Below are positions 8,357 to 16,650 of a stretch of 64,000 nt of DNA, in pieces. Both the position numbers and the translations under genes were made by a program. The stretch is from Trinickia soli (GTDB taxonomy: Bacteria; Pseudomonadota; Gammaproteobacteria; Burkholderiales; Burkholderiaceae): the NCBI RefSeq assembly GCF_002879855.1, contig NZ_PNYB01000013.1:62001-126000 (forward strand), written 5' to 3'. The notes beneath the pieces were generated by a model. The model did not search any database. It was not told where the DNA came from and worked only from the letters and a program-made list of their open reading frames with translations. The stretch's first letter is position 1. Each line of letters opens with the position of its first letter.

Positions 8357-9718
8357 ATGGAAGTAGAACAAGGCCTCCCCCTCCCTCAACGCTATTGGGC
8401 GATTGTGGTCATCGCGCTCGGCATCACGCTGGCGGTTCTCGACGGCGCCATTGCCAACGTCGCCCTGCCGACGATCGCGCGCGACCTGCGGGCCAGCCCC
8501 TCCTCGTCGATCTGGATCGTCAACGCCTACCAGCTTTCGATCACGATCTCGTTGTTGCCGCTCGCCTCGCTCGGCGATCGGATCGGCTATCGACGCATTT
8601 ATACGGCGGGGCTCGCTTTATTCACGATCGCCTCGCTCGGCTGTGCGCTCGCGACCTCGTTGCCCGTGCTCGCGGCGGTGCGCGTCGTGCAGGGCTTCGG
8701 CGCAGCCGGCATCATGAGCGTCAACACAGCGTTGGTCCGCACGATCTACCCGCCCACCCAGCTTGGCCGCGGCGTCGCGATCAACGCGATGGTCGTCGCC
8801 GTGTCGTCGGCCGTCGGGCCGACCGTCGCTTCGGCCATCCTGTCGGTCGCGAGCTGGCCGTGGCTCTTCGCGATCAATGTGCCGATCGGCATCGCTGCGG
8901 TCGTCGGCGCGATGCGCGCGCTGCCCACCAATCAAGGACACCAAGCGCCCTACGATTTCTTGAGTGCGGCAATGAACGCGGTCGTATTCGGCCTGCTGAT
9001 CTTTACGATCGACGGGCTGGGCCATGCGGAGGCAGCGGGCTGGCTCGTCGTCCAGGCGCTCGTTCTGTTGGTCGTCGGCTACGTGTTCGTTCGGCGCCAA
9101 CTGACGCAGGCTGCGCCGCTGCTGCCGATCGATCTGCTCAAGATCCCCGTTTTCGCGTTGTCGATCGCGACTTCCGTCTGTTCGTTCTGCGCGCAGATGC
9201 TGGCCTACGTGTCGCTGCCGTTTTTGTTTCAGAACGTCTTCGGCTTCGACCAGGTCCAGACGGGCTTGCTCATCACGCCCTGGCCTTTCGCGATTATCTT
9301 TGCCGCACCGCTCTCGGGCGTGTTGTCGGATCGGTACTCGGCCGGTGCGTTGGGCGGCATCGGGCTGCTCGCCCTGACGCTCGGCCTCGCGCTGCTCGCC
9401 ACGCTGGGGCCGCACCCGAGCGCGTTCGCCATCACCTGGCGGATGGCGCTGTGCGGCGCGGGCTTCGGTATCTTCCAATCGCCCAATAACCGGCAGATGC
9501 TGTCGGCTGCGCCACGCGAGCGCAGCGGCGGTGCGAGCGGGATGCTCGGCACCGCACGGCTGACCGGGCAAACGATCGGCGCAGCGCTCGTCGCGCTGAT
9601 CTTCGGCGTGTCGGCCGAACGCGGCCCCATACTCGCGCTCGTCACCGCGGCGGGTGTCGCCGGCGTCGCGTCGATCGTCAGCCTGATGCGCCTACGCACG
9701 CCCAGTCGCATCGACTGA
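8357..9718 (+). CDS. MFS transporter, drug:H+ antiporter-2 (DHA2) type
   Basis: Inner-membrane proton-driven exporter of 453 residues with about 14 predicted helices. The motif LDGAIANVALPTIARDL in helix 1 is the DHA2 variant of LDxTIVNVALP, and LGDRIGYRRIY after helix 2 is MFS motif A. RVVQGFGAAGIMSVNTALVR in helix 4 carries the antiporter-type basic residue. I start it at the ATG giving MEVEQGLPLPQRYW; the 56 codons in frame upstream are Arg/Ser-rich and not membrane-like. No regulator of the TetR or MarR type is beside it and no membrane-fusion partner is present, so the substrate is unknown. Confidence 0.88.
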   Translation: MEVEQGLPLPQRYWAIVVIALGITLAVLDGAIANVALPTIARDLRASPSSSIWIVNAYQLSITISLLPLASLGDRIGYRRIYTAGLALFTIASLGCALATSLPVLAAVRVVQGFGAAGIMSVNTALVRTIYPPTQLGRGVAINAMVVAVSSAVGPTVASAILSVASWPWLFAINVPIGIAAVVGAMRALPTNQGHQAPYDFLSAAMNAVVFGLLIFTIDGLGHAEAAGWLVVQALVLLVVGYVFVRRQLTQAAPLLPIDLLKIPVFALSIATSVCSFCAQMLAYVSLPFLFQNVFGFDQVQTGLLITPWPFAIIFAAPLSGVLSDRYSAGALGGIGLLALTLGLALLATLGPHPSAFAITWRMALCGAGFGIFQSPNNRQMLSAAPRERSGGASGMLGTARLTGQTIGAALVALIFGVSAERGPILALVTAAGVAGVASIVSLMRLRTPSRID

Positions 9719-9785
9719 TGCTTATCCGCGCGAGATCGGGCGCGGCGCGACAGCTTCGACGCGCCGGCCGTCTCCGCGCAAGGCG

Positions 9786-10148
9786 CTATTCCTTCGTCCC
9801 AGCCGCGCGCACCTTCAGGCGATTCTTCACCTGATGCACGCCGTCGATGCCCTCGACCACCTCCTGAGCACGCGACTTCTCATCGCTGGTCGGTACCGAA
9901 CCGGTCAGCCAGACGGTGCCGCGTCGCGTCTTGACGTGGATACGCGTCGATTTGACGTCCTTGGCCGCCATCAACGCGGCTTTGGCCTTCGTGGTGATCG
10001 TGCCGTCGCTGATGTGCTGGCCGAGCGACTCGGAACTGCCGGACGGCGCCGAGGCCGCCGACGATTCCGTGGTCTGGGCCGTCACGCCACCGGCGAATGC
10101 GAGGGACACAACGATCGTGGCGATTTTGAGAACTGGGAGCGTCTTCAC
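9786..10148 (-). CDS. Periplasmic BON-domain protein
   Basis: A 120-residue exported protein. Residues 1-24 (MKTLPVLKIATIVVSLAFAG onward, cut after VTAQ) are a signal peptide. After a Ser/Ala-rich linker, residues about 47-113 form one BON domain (DGTITTKAKAALMAAKDVKS, then VWLTGSVPT and GVHQVKNRL). BON proteins such as OsmY bind phospholipid or protect against osmotic shock. It is divergent from rpoN and at the edge of the sigma-54 island, but I find no -24/-12 element before it, so its membership of that regulon is doubtful. Confidence 0.88.
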   Translation of the reverse strand: MKTLPVLKIATIVVSLAFAGGVTAQTTESSAASAPSGSSESLGQHISDGTITTKAKAALMAAKDVKSTRIHVKTRRGTVWLTGSVPTSDEKSRAQEVVEGIDGVHQVKNRLKVRAAGTKE

Positions 10149-10390
10149 GATTTCTCCTGCTCAAAGATGGAAGGGATTGCCGAAGCACGGATAGCGGATG
10201 CGCAACGATGCGCAACTGGATCGGAAAGAGATACCTACCGGCCGCAGGCCCGCCCCCGACCCACCGCAATAGTCGTGCCCCCTTTACATCGCCGCGAGAT
10301 GCCCTCGCAGCAAAAGGGTCGGACGCAGGCGCAGCAAAGCGCGCCTCGCTTTTTGCACTGCGCCCTGTAAAAGCTGCCGCCGCCGCGCTC

Positions 10391-10408
10391 GCCAGGCACA
10401 TTCCTGGC
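10391..10408. promoter_or_regulatory. Palindrome upstream of the rpoN promoter, candidate activator site
   Basis: GCCAGG, six bases, CCTGGC: perfect 6-bp arms centred about 73 bp before the predicted rpoN start point. The position suits an enhancer site, but it does not share an obvious consensus with the palindromes near otsA or the 97-residue gene, so the link is inference. Confidence 0.35.
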
Positions 10409-10445
10409 AGGAATGAATCGGGCCAACACCGCGCGGGGCAACGCT

Positions 10446-10461
10446 TGGTACGGCCATTGCT
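10446..10461 (+). promoter_or_regulatory. Sigma-54 (-24/-12) promoter of rpoN
   Basis: TGGTACGGCCATTGCT matches the consensus TGGCACG-N4-TTGCW at all but one position. GG (10447-10448) and GC (10459-10460) are correctly spaced. The predicted start is near 10472, leaving a leader of about 24 nt before the rpoN ATG. Confidence 0.8.
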
Positions 10462-10495
10462 TAAAAGCTAGGACTATTCCACTGGACATTTCGTT

Positions 10496-11995
10496 ATGCC
10501 GCCCACTCTCGAACTGCGCAGCAAACAACACGTCGCGCTGACTCCGCGTCTGCAACAATCGGTGCGTCTGCTGCAGTTGTCGTCGCTCGAGTTTCAGCAC
10601 GAACTGCGTCAGGCGCTCGACAACAACCCATTTCTCGAATACGACGACCCTATCGTCGAGGAAACCGAAACGGGTCCGAACGGCACGCACGAGCGCGATG
10701 GCAGCACATTGGAAGCCGGCGTCGCGACCGACGCAGCGCCGACCGCCGAGTCAGCCGATTCAGCCGACTCGTATGACGGCGTCGGTGTCGATACCGTGAG
10801 CAGTTCGCCCGCGGACGATCCCACCGGCGATTTCGGTCAGGATTGGACGACGCGTAGCGCCTCGCGCAACAACGGCGATTCGGACGACGTCGATCCCGGC
10901 GCCTGGGCACACGCCCAACCTACGATGCACGAGCATCTGCACAGCCTCTTGCATCTGTATCCGCTCAGCGAGCGCGATCGGGCAGCCGCTCAGATCGTTA
11001 TCGAAGCGCTTGACGACGACGGCTACCTGCGCGAACCGCTCGACGAGTTGGCCGCCTCTTTCGAAGCCGATCCGCCGCTCGGCGAAGAGGAATTGCGGGT
11101 CGCACTGCGGCTCGTGCAGACGCTCGACCGTCCCGGCGTCGGCGCACGCTCGCTGTCCGAATGCCTGAAGCTGCAATTGGACGTCATGCCGGCGGAAACG
11201 CCGGCACGCGATATCGCTTGCGAAGTCGTTGAACATCATCTCGAACGACTGGCGCGACGCGAACATGCCGAACTGCAAAGGCAGCTCGGGTGCTCGGCCG
11301 AAGAGTTGCGCAAGGCATGCGCGCTCGTGCGTCGGCTCGATCCGAAACCGGGCCAGTTCTACTCGCGGGCCGACGACAACTACGTGATCCCCGATGTCAT
11401 CGTGCGTCGCGTCAAAGGACGTTGGGTAGCCACAATCAACCCGGCCGTGCTGCCGCGAGCGCGAATTCATCGCGTCTACGCCGAGCTGTTCGCACAGTCG
11501 GGCGGAGCCGGCTCGCCGCTCGGTCAGCAACTGCAAGAAGCGCGTTGGCTGCTGCGCAATGCCGAACAACGCTTCACCACGATCCAACGCGTCGCGCAGT
11601 GCATCGTCTCTTATCAAAAGGCGTTCTTCGACTACGGCGAAATCGCACTGAAGCCGCTCGTGCTCAGCAAGCTTGCCGAAGAACTGGGCCTGCACGAATC
11701 GACGGTGTCGCGCGCATCGAGCAACAAGTACATGGCCACGCCCCGCGGCATCTTCGAGTTCCGCCACTTCTTCCCGCGCGAACTTGCGACCGAGACGGGC
11801 GGGCGCTGTTCTGCGGCGGCCGTGCGGGCGCTGATCAAAGAGATGATCGATCAGGAAGACGCGCGCAATCCGCTGTCCGATGTCGCGTTGGCGAAGATGC
11901 TCTCGCAGGAAGGCATGATCGTCGCGCGTCGCACGGTAGCGAAGTATCGCAATCTGCTGAAGGTGCCGCCCGCGCAACTGCGGCGTCAGGCTTAG
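10496..11995 (+). CDS. rpoN: RNA polymerase sigma-54 factor (RpoN), stand-alone paralogue
   Basis: Alternative sigma factor of 499 residues that directs polymerase to -24/-12 promoters and needs AAA+ activators. Region I (MPPTLELRSKQHVALTPRLQ and the following Gln/Leu-rich stretch) is the activator-responsive part. An acidic region II occupies about 50-135, the core-binding domain includes RPGVGARSLSECLKLQLD, and the C-terminus carries the RpoN box ARRTVAKYRN (usually ARRTVAKYRE) at 477-486. The canonical proteobacterial copy sits in an lptB-rpoN-hpf-ptsN cluster. None of those genes is here, so this is probably the second copy. It has its own sigma-54 promoter and two activators nearby. Confidence 0.95.
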   Translation: MPPTLELRSKQHVALTPRLQQSVRLLQLSSLEFQHELRQALDNNPFLEYDDPIVEETETGPNGTHERDGSTLEAGVATDAAPTAESADSADSYDGVGVDTVSSSPADDPTGDFGQDWTTRSASRNNGDSDDVDPGAWAHAQPTMHEHLHSLLHLYPLSERDRAAAQIVIEALDDDGYLREPLDELAASFEADPPLGEEELRVALRLVQTLDRPGVGARSLSECLKLQLDVMPAETPARDIACEVVEHHLERLARREHAELQRQLGCSAEELRKACALVRRLDPKPGQFYSRADDNYVIPDVIVRRVKGRWVATINPAVLPRARIHRVYAELFAQSGGAGSPLGQQLQEARWLLRNAEQRFTTIQRVAQCIVSYQKAFFDYGEIALKPLVLSKLAEELGLHESTVSRASSNKYMATPRGIFEFRHFFPRELATETGGRCSAAAVRALIKEMIDQEDARNPLSDVALAKMLSQEGMIVARRTVAKYRNLLKVPPAQLRRQA

Positions 11996-12015
11996 CGCAT
12001 CGTGGTGATGGTCCG

Positions 12016-12048
12016 CGAACGGGCGATCGCTGGTTGATCGCCCGTTCG
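12016..12048. terminator. Inverted repeat after rpoN
   Basis: CGAACGGGCGATC / GATCGCCCGTTCG, a perfect 13-bp stem with a 7-nt loop, begins about 20 bp after the rpoN stop. It has no T tract. With the second hairpin at 12059-12093 it forms a tandem end region. Confidence 0.5.
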
Positions 12049-12058
12049 GGAGCGGAAA

Positions 12059-12093
12059 CGAGAAAGGGCCGGCGCTACGCCGGCCCTTTCTCG
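12059..12093. terminator. Bidirectional terminator between rpoN and otsA
   Basis: CGAGAAAGGGCCGGCG / CGCCGGCCCTTTCTCG is a perfect 16-bp inverted repeat with a 3-nt loop between two convergent genes, so it can end both transcripts. T-rich bases are within the stem rather than after it. Confidence 0.7.
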
Positions 12094-12133
12094 TGATGGG
12101 GAGCGCTGCCGCGCAAGCAGCAGCGCTTGCTAC

Positions 12134-13555
12134 TCAGGCCGCGATATCGGCAAGCTTGACGGCCTTGCGCGTGACCGACGCCGCGGTCGTGACATTGCGC
12201 AGATCGGCAAGGAACGCATCGCGCCATGTCGACAGATCGTTCGCGCGCAAACGCGCCATCATGTCGGCATGCCGCGCTTTGCGGTCTTCGAGCGGCATCG
12301 ACAGCGCCCGCTCGAGCGCTTCTGCCATCTGCGTCAGATCGAACGGATTGACGACCAGCGCTCCAGGCAATTGCTCGGCTGCGCCCGCGAACTGCGACAG
12401 CACCAGCACGCCCGGATCTTCAGGGTCCTGCGCGGCAACATACTCTTTCGCTACTAGATTCATCCCATCGCGCAACGGGGTGACGTAGCCCACTTGCGAT
12501 AGACGGAACAGCGCCATCAGGATGTTGCGCTCGTACTTGCGGTTCAGGTACTGAATCGGCGTCCAGTCAAGCTGCGCGAAACGGCCGTTGATGCGACCCG
12601 CCTCGCCTTCGAGCGTTTGCCGAATGCGTTGATAGGTCTGCACGTCGGAGCGCGTCGGCGGAGCGACCTGCACCAGGGACACACGTCCATGCCAATGCGG
12701 CGCGCTGAGCAACAACCGCTCGAACGCCTGGAACCGCTCGACAAGCCCCTTCGAGTAGTCGAGACGATCGACGCTCATGATGAGCCTGCGGCCGCGCATC
12801 GCCTCGCGCAACGTACCCACCTGCTTGCGGTCGCCGAACTGTTGTGCGGCTTTGGCGATGGCATCGGGATAGATGCCGATCGGATAGGCGCCGACCTTCA
12901 GCACGCGCCCGAAGGCGTGGATCATGCCGTCGTCGCTCGCCGTGCCGAACCCGCCGCGTTCGATGTAATCGACGAACGACTGTCGATCGGCCTGGGTTTG
13001 GAAGCCGAGCACGTCGTAACTACACATCGCCTTGACGAGTTCCTCGTGCGGCGGCACGGTGCGCAGCATCTCCGGCACGGGAAACGGGATATGCAGGAAG
13101 AAGCCGATCGGGTTGTGCACGCCGATATCGCGCAACGCCCGCGCGAACGGCAGAAGGTGGTAGTCGTGTACCCAGATGATGTCGTCGGGTTGGAGCATGG
13201 CCTTCAACTGCTTGGCCAACGTTGCGTTCACCCGCAGGTACCCGGCGTACTCCTGGCGATCGTAGCGGGACAGGTCGGTGCGATAGTGAAACGCCGGCCA
13301 CAAGGTCGCGTTCGAAAACCCTCTGTAGTACTGATCGTAATCGCGCCGTGTGAGACCGACGGTCGCGTACGTGACCTTCCCTTGCGTGTCGATCGACGGG
13401 GCCTGCGGCTCACCGACGATTTCTCCGCTCCATCCGAACCAAACGCCTCCCGTTTCCTTCAGGGCGTCCAGCACGCCGATCGCGAGCCCCCCTGCCGCGG
13501 GGCGGCCCTCCTGCGTCGGCGCGACGCGGTTTGACACCACGATTAATCTGCTCAT
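12134..13555 (-). CDS. otsA: Trehalose-6-phosphate synthase (OtsA)
   Basis: GT20 glycosyltransferase joining UDP-glucose and glucose-6-phosphate to trehalose-6-phosphate, the first step of compatible-solute trehalose synthesis. The 473-residue product matches OtsA length. [11 protein letters not shown] is the N-terminal signature; [18 protein letters not shown] and [14 protein letters not shown] carry donor and acceptor contacts. I chose the MSRLIVV start, preceded by GAGG, over ATGs 9 and 25 codons upstream. No otsB phosphatase is adjacent, so the second step must be encoded elsewhere. A very good -24/-12 promoter lies about 70 bp upstream (13626-13641), suggesting RpoN control; it converges with rpoN. 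Confidence 0.95.
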   Translation of the reverse strand: MSRLIVVSNRVAPTQEGRPAAGGLAIGVLDALKETGGVWFGWSGEIVGEPQAPSIDTQGKVTYATVGLTRRDYDQYYRGFSNATLWPAFHYRTDLSRYDRQEYAGYLRVNATLAKQLKAMLQPDDIIWVHDYHLLPFARALRDIGVHNPIGFFLHIPFPVPEMLRTVPPHEELVKAMCSYDVLGFQTQADRQSFVDYIERGGFGTASDDGMIHAFGRVLKVGAYPIGIYPDAIAKAAQQFGDRKQVGTLREAMRGRRLIMSVDRLDYSKGLVERFQAFERLLLSAPHWHGRVSLVQVAPPTRSDVQTYQRIRQTLEGEAGRINGRFAQLDWTPIQYLNRKYERNILMALFRLSQVGYVTPLRDGMNLVAKEYVAAQDPEDPGVLVLSQFAGAAEQLPGALVVNPFDLTQMAEALERALSMPLEDRKARHADMMARLRANDLSTWRDAFLADLRNVTTAASVTRKAVKLADIAA

Positions 13556-13625
13556 TGGCGGCTCCACCTCTTCGGTTGGCATTCTTGCGCGGCGAACCGT
13601 CTCGCCGTCGCTGAAATATCGGGTA

Positions 13626-13641
13626 TGCAAGGTGCGTGCCG
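13626..13641 (-). promoter_or_regulatory. Sigma-54 (-24/-12) promoter of otsA
   Basis: On the minus strand CGGCACGCACCTTGCA fits TGGCACG-N4-TTGCW except for the first base. The predicted start near 13615 leaves a 60-nt leader before the otsA ATG. Confidence 0.75.
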
Positions 13642-13693
13642 TGATATACGTCTGAACAAAGCACTTCGGTGCTGCGGGTCGCTATGCACGGCA

Positions 13694-13708
13694 TTCGACA
13701 ATGTCGAA
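13694..13708. promoter_or_regulatory. 15-bp palindrome upstream of the otsA promoter, candidate enhancer site
   Basis: TTCGACA-A-TGTCGAA is a perfect 7-bp inverted repeat centred about 86 bp before the predicted otsA start, where sigma-54 activators usually bind. Assignment to either nearby activator is inference. Confidence 0.45.
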
Positions 13709-13808
13709 GTCGCGCCTTCGATGAAATGTCAGCGCGCACGCCCTCATCGACCGAAGCCGATGCCTGGATCCGCAGGCGCCAACCGTGCGCCCGTTCGAGG
13801 AACGACGC

Positions 13809-14030
13809 TCAGGCGTCCTGTTCGGAGCCCAGGTCGCGTTGATAGTCGAGCCCTTCTGCGCGAGCGCCGCCCTGGTTATGCTCGCCGTCGGCGGGCGCGT
13901 CGGGCGCGGAGCGATTCTGAGCGGACGGGTCTTGCGACGATGGCGACGACCGGGCGGCAAAAGCGCCGCCGTTCTTCGCTTCGCGCTTGAGCGCATGGCG
14001 CGGCGAACGCCGCAACGCGGGATGTCTCAT
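13809..14030 (-). CDS. Hypothetical hydrophilic small protein, 73 residues
   Basis: Starts MRHPALRRSPRHALKREAKN, with a basic N-terminal third and an acidic, Ala/Asp/Gly-rich remainder ending in YQRDLGSEQDA. Composition suggests a largely disordered protein with no membrane segment or signal. A GGAG ribosome site 8 bases upstream favours this ATG over one 12 codons earlier. It lies between otsA and a proline-rich small gene in the sigma-54 island, but I find no -24/-12 element directly before it. I do not recognise the family. Confidence 0.5.
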   Translation of the reverse strand: MRHPALRRSPRHALKREAKNGGAFAARSSPSSQDPSAQNRSAPDAPADGEHNQGGARAEGLDYQRDLGSEQDA

Positions 14031-14180
14031 GGAACGGTCTCCAGGAGCTGAGCGAATGGCCGACAAGCAATTAAGTCTAGGATGCCGGGCGACCCTTCGC
14101 GCGGTAACAATTGCGTCAGATTTGTAACCGATACACTCGGGTTCTCGTGGAATTCGTCATCGAATTCGTCAGGGGATTGC

Positions 14181-14363
14181 TCAGCGCATTGGGGGCATAT
14201 CGGACGGCGTGGGCGGTGGATCGCCGATCGGAGGTTGAGGTGGTTCGGGAGGATCGCGCTCGGGGATCGGCCCCGGAGTGGGCGGCTCCTCCGGCGGCGG
14301 TACCGACGGCTCCGGCTCGGGCGTATGCAACTGCAACGGCCCGCTCTGCAATGCTGATGTCAC
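14181..14363 (-). CDS. Proline-rich small protein, 60 residues, uncharacterised
   Basis: GTG-initiated ORF, MTSALQSGPLQLHTPEPEPS then repeated PPP/PEPP/DPP runs, about 40% Pro with Glu/Asp, no hydrophobic segment. Short Pro/Glu/Asp-rich proteins of this kind are frequent in Burkholderia genomes as hypotheticals. Two things support it: a GAGG ribosome site 6 bases before the GTG and a sigma-54 promoter (14404-14419) whose predicted start is about 30 nt upstream. It lies directly downstream of the receiver-type activator gene on the same strand. Function unknown. Confidence 0.6.
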   Translation of the reverse strand: MTSALQSGPLQLHTPEPEPSVPPPEEPPTPGPIPERDPPEPPQPPIGDPPPTPSDMPPMR

Positions 14364-14403
14364 GGCGTACCTCGCTGAGCAACCTGGGTCAGGTGTTCAA
14401 GCG

Positions 14404-14419
14404 AGCAAGTCTTCTGCCA
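14404..14419 (-). promoter_or_regulatory. Sigma-54 (-24/-12) promoter of the proline-rich gene
   Basis: On the minus strand TGGCAGAAGACTTGCT has a perfect -12 (TTGCT) and TGGCA at -24, with exact spacing. The predicted start is near 14393. Confidence 0.7.
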
Positions 14420-14568
14420 GAAGGAAAGGGTAAGCGCGCCAGCGTAGCTGCACGCCGATAGCACATGACGTGGGGCGGCGACGAGGGGCCGCCCTTTCGA
14501 GATCTCCGAGGCGGCGTGCAGCGCGGCGCCGGCCCCTGGCCGACGACCGCGGCACGCGGCACGCACGC

Positions 14569-15972
14569 TTACTTGCCGGCGGTAGCCTCGCCGGTTTCTC
14601 CGGCCGCATCGCTTTCGCTGGCCGATTTCGCATCTTCGCCGTACTCGACGAGACGGTTGTAGAGCGTCTTCAGGCTGATGCCGAGGATCTCGGCCGCACG
14701 CGTTTTGACGCCACCGCACTGCTCCAATGTCGCAAGAATGAGTTGGCGATCGGCCGTCGCCAGCGAGGTGCCGAACGGGATCGTCACGGCCGTGCCAGCC
14801 GAAGGCTTCGACAGCGAGATTTGCAACGGCACGGCTGCCGTGCTGTCGGCGTCGGGGCCCGCCATGATGAAAGCGCGCTGCACGTAGTTCTTCAATTCGC
14901 GCACATTGCCGGGCCACGGATACGACAACATCATGTCGCGTACGGCGGGCGGGAACTGCTTGCGCGTGCCGTGACGCTCGTTGAATTCTTCGAGAAACGC
15001 TTGCGCCAGCAGCCACACGTCGTTGCCGCGCTCGCGTAGCGGCGGCAGGCTGATCGGGAACACGTTGAGCCGATGGTAAAGATCGAGGCGCAGCTTGCCT
15101 TCGAGCACCGCTTCTTCAGGGTCGCGGTTCGTCGCCGCGATCACGCGGACATCGGTCTCGATCTCTTTGGTCGTGCCCACGCGCATGAACATGCCGGTTT
15201 CGAGCACGCGCAGAAACTTGACCTGCAACTCGGCCGGCATCTCGGTGATTTCATCGAGAAAGATCGTGCCGCCGCTGGCCCGTTCGAAATACCCTTTGTG
15301 CTGGCGGTCGGCGCCCGTGAACGAGCCACGCTCGTGGCCGAACATTTCCGATTCGATCAGATTCGGCGAAATCGCCCCGCAATTGACGGCGAGGAACGCA
15401 TGCTTGCGACGCAGGCTCAACTCATGAATCGTCTGCGCCGCGACTTCCTTGCCGGTACCCGACTCGCCGACGAGCAGGACCGACGCGGCGGTGGGCGCCA
15501 CCCGGCCGATCTGGTCGTAGACCGATTGCATGGCGGGCGAACTGCCGAGCATGAGGCCGAAGCGCCCCATTCGCCGCAATTCGCCACGCAGCGTGCCGAT
15601 CTGCGCTTTCAGATCCCCGGCGCGCGGCAGGCGATCGAGCACCGCCTTCACGCGCTGCATGTTGATCGGTTTGACGAGGTAGTCAGTGGCGCCCATCTTG
15701 AGCGCCGTGACGGCCGACTCCACCGTCGCATGGCCTGTGATCACGATGATTTCGACGCCCGAACGCGGGTCGAGATCTTCGAACAAATCGACGCCGCTGC
15801 CGTCGGGCAGTTGCAAGTCCGTGAAGACGACATCGGGCGTCTGTCGCCCGAGCTGAATGCGAGCCTCGCGCAAATCGCCGGCAGTCGCTGTCGTCAAGCC
15901 GTCTGCGGCGATGATCGATACGAGGGCTTCGCGGGTTTCGGGGTCGTCGTCGACGATCAGCACATGTGGCAT
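14569..15972 (-). CDS. Sigma-54-dependent response regulator, NtrC family (orphan)
   Basis: Enhancer-binding activator of 467 residues. The receiver domain (1-115) has the acidic pair in VDDD and phospho-acceptor Asp52 in FTDLQLP. The AAA+ domain has Walker A GESGTGKE (169-176), the sigma-54 contact loop GSFTGA (216-221) and a Walker B region at FLDEITEMP. The C-terminal Fis-type helix-turn-helix reads LGISLKTLYNRLVEYGE. No histidine kinase gene is adjacent, so its input is unknown. A TATACA -10 box stands about 25 bp upstream of the start, so its own expression may be sigma-70 driven. Its recognition helix is almost the same as that of the receiver-less paralogue 770 bp away. Confidence 0.93.
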   Translation of the reverse strand: MPHVLIVDDDPETREALVSIIAADGLTTATAGDLREARIQLGRQTPDVVFTDLQLPDGSGVDLFEDLDPRSGVEIIVITGHATVESAVTALKMGATDYLVKPINMQRVKAVLDRLPRAGDLKAQIGTLRGELRRMGRFGLMLGSSPAMQSVYDQIGRVAPTAASVLLVGESGTGKEVAAQTIHELSLRRKHAFLAVNCGAISPNLIESEMFGHERGSFTGADRQHKGYFERASGGTIFLDEITEMPAELQVKFLRVLETGMFMRVGTTKEIETDVRVIAATNRDPEEAVLEGKLRLDLYHRLNVFPISLPPLRERGNDVWLLAQAFLEEFNERHGTRKQFPPAVRDMMLSYPWPGNVRELKNYVQRAFIMAGPDADSTAAVPLQISLSKPSAGTAVTIPFGTSLATADRQLILATLEQCGGVKTRAAEILGISLKTLYNRLVEYGEDAKSASESDAAGETGEATAGK

Positions 15973-16121
15973 ATCGGAGTTAGCTGGATCAGTTTTGTAT
16001 AAAGGTTGAAGAAGAGGGGCCGACGCCCGGCGCGAACGACCCCTGCCCGGATCGCACGTCGCACCTTATTCTGCCTAGACGCGACGATGGAAGCGAGCGA
16101 TTCAGCACACTCGGGTGAAAC

Positions 16122-16146
16122 AAGCGCCGCCTGAACGGCGGCGCTT
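16122..16146 (-). terminator. Hairpin between the 97-residue membrane gene and the response regulator
   Basis: AAGCGCCGCC / GGCGGCGCTT, perfect 10-bp stem with a 5-nt loop, begins about 30 bp after the stop of the upstream gene. On the minus strand it is followed by GTTTC only, so termination strength is uncertain. Confidence 0.5.
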
Positions 16147-16176
16147 TACGCTGCGGCGCTGGCGCGCGCTGCTGGG

Positions 16177-16470
16177 TCAGCCATGCCCGTGCGGGAAAAT
16201 CCACGCGTCGGGCGTGCTGCCTACGTGCCCGAAGGCACCGTGGCCCGCGCCGTTAGGCGCGACATCGCGCCCCTGACCGCCGGCCGACAATTGCGGCGCG
16301 GCACCGGGGGCCGCCCCTTGCGCCACGACCGCGCCGCCTTCGCCTTCCCACCGGCTCAGCTCGGCCGCGAGCCGCGCTCGCGATGCACGGTGCTTTTGCG
16401 CCCAGCGCCACGCGATCATGCCGCCGACCGCGACCAGCGCGCCAAATATGCCGATTCTGGGACGAGCCAT
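16177..16470 (-). CDS. Small membrane-anchored protein, 97 residues, uncharacterised
   Basis: Starts MARPRIGIFGALVAVGGMIA: one N-terminal hydrophobic helix (about 6-22) followed by a basic segment (WAQKHRASRARLAAELSRWE) and a Gly/Ala-rich tail ending STPDAWIFPHGHG. The basic residues after the helix suggest a cytoplasmic C-terminus. A strong GAGGGGG ribosome site precedes the ATG. A sigma-54 promoter lies about 130 bp upstream. The gene diverges from the receiver-less sigma-54 activator, a layout often seen when an activator controls its neighbour. I know no family for it. Confidence 0.65.
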   Translation of the reverse strand: MARPRIGIFGALVAVGGMIAWRWAQKHRASRARLAAELSRWEGEGGAVVAQGAAPGAAPQLSAGGQGRDVAPNGAGHGAFGHVGSTPDAWIFPHGHG

Positions 16471-16597
16471 CGTATCCCCCTCGCATTGCCCGGTTCATTG
16501 ACGAGTGCGGGGCCGAGCAATCGCCCGCGCGCCGCTCGCATCCAGATGGGATCGATCGGACGACGCCAAGTTCCGCTGACCGCCGAGTTCCACATGT

Positions 16598-16613
16598 CGC
16601 ATGTTTCGTGCCA
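16598..16613 (-). promoter_or_regulatory. Sigma-54 (-24/-12) promoter of the 97-residue membrane gene
   Basis: On the minus strand TGGCACGAAACATGCG has a perfect TGGCACG at -24 and TGC at -12 with the right spacing. The predicted start near 16587 gives a leader of about 117 nt. Confidence 0.75.
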
Positions 16614-16635
16614 GCACCACGCATCGCTCGCCGTT

Positions 16636-16650
16636 ACGTAGGGCCTACGT
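16636..16650. promoter_or_regulatory. 15-bp palindrome between divergent sigma-54-linked genes
   Basis: ACGTAGG-G-CCTACGT, perfect 7-bp arms, lies 56 bp before the predicted start of the 97-residue gene and 90 bp before the activator gene. A wider repeat CCACGCA (16617-16623) / TGCGTGG (16651-16657) brackets it off-centre. Possible binding site for the adjacent activator. Confidence 0.4.

Larger units (their letters stand above)
10149..10495. other. Divergent regulatory region between the BON gene and rpoN
   Basis: About 347 bp without a gene. The rpoN side holds a -24/-12 promoter (10446-10461) and, about 70 bp upstream of its predicted start point, the palindrome GCCAGG-N6-CCTGGC at 10391-10408. 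Nothing convincing was found for the BON promoter on the other side. Confidence 0.6.

Noticed and set aside
15973-16080. Sigma-54 promoter for the receiver-type activator
   Set aside because: GG and GC pairs here are one base off or unsupported by flanking consensus; a TATACA box is more likely.
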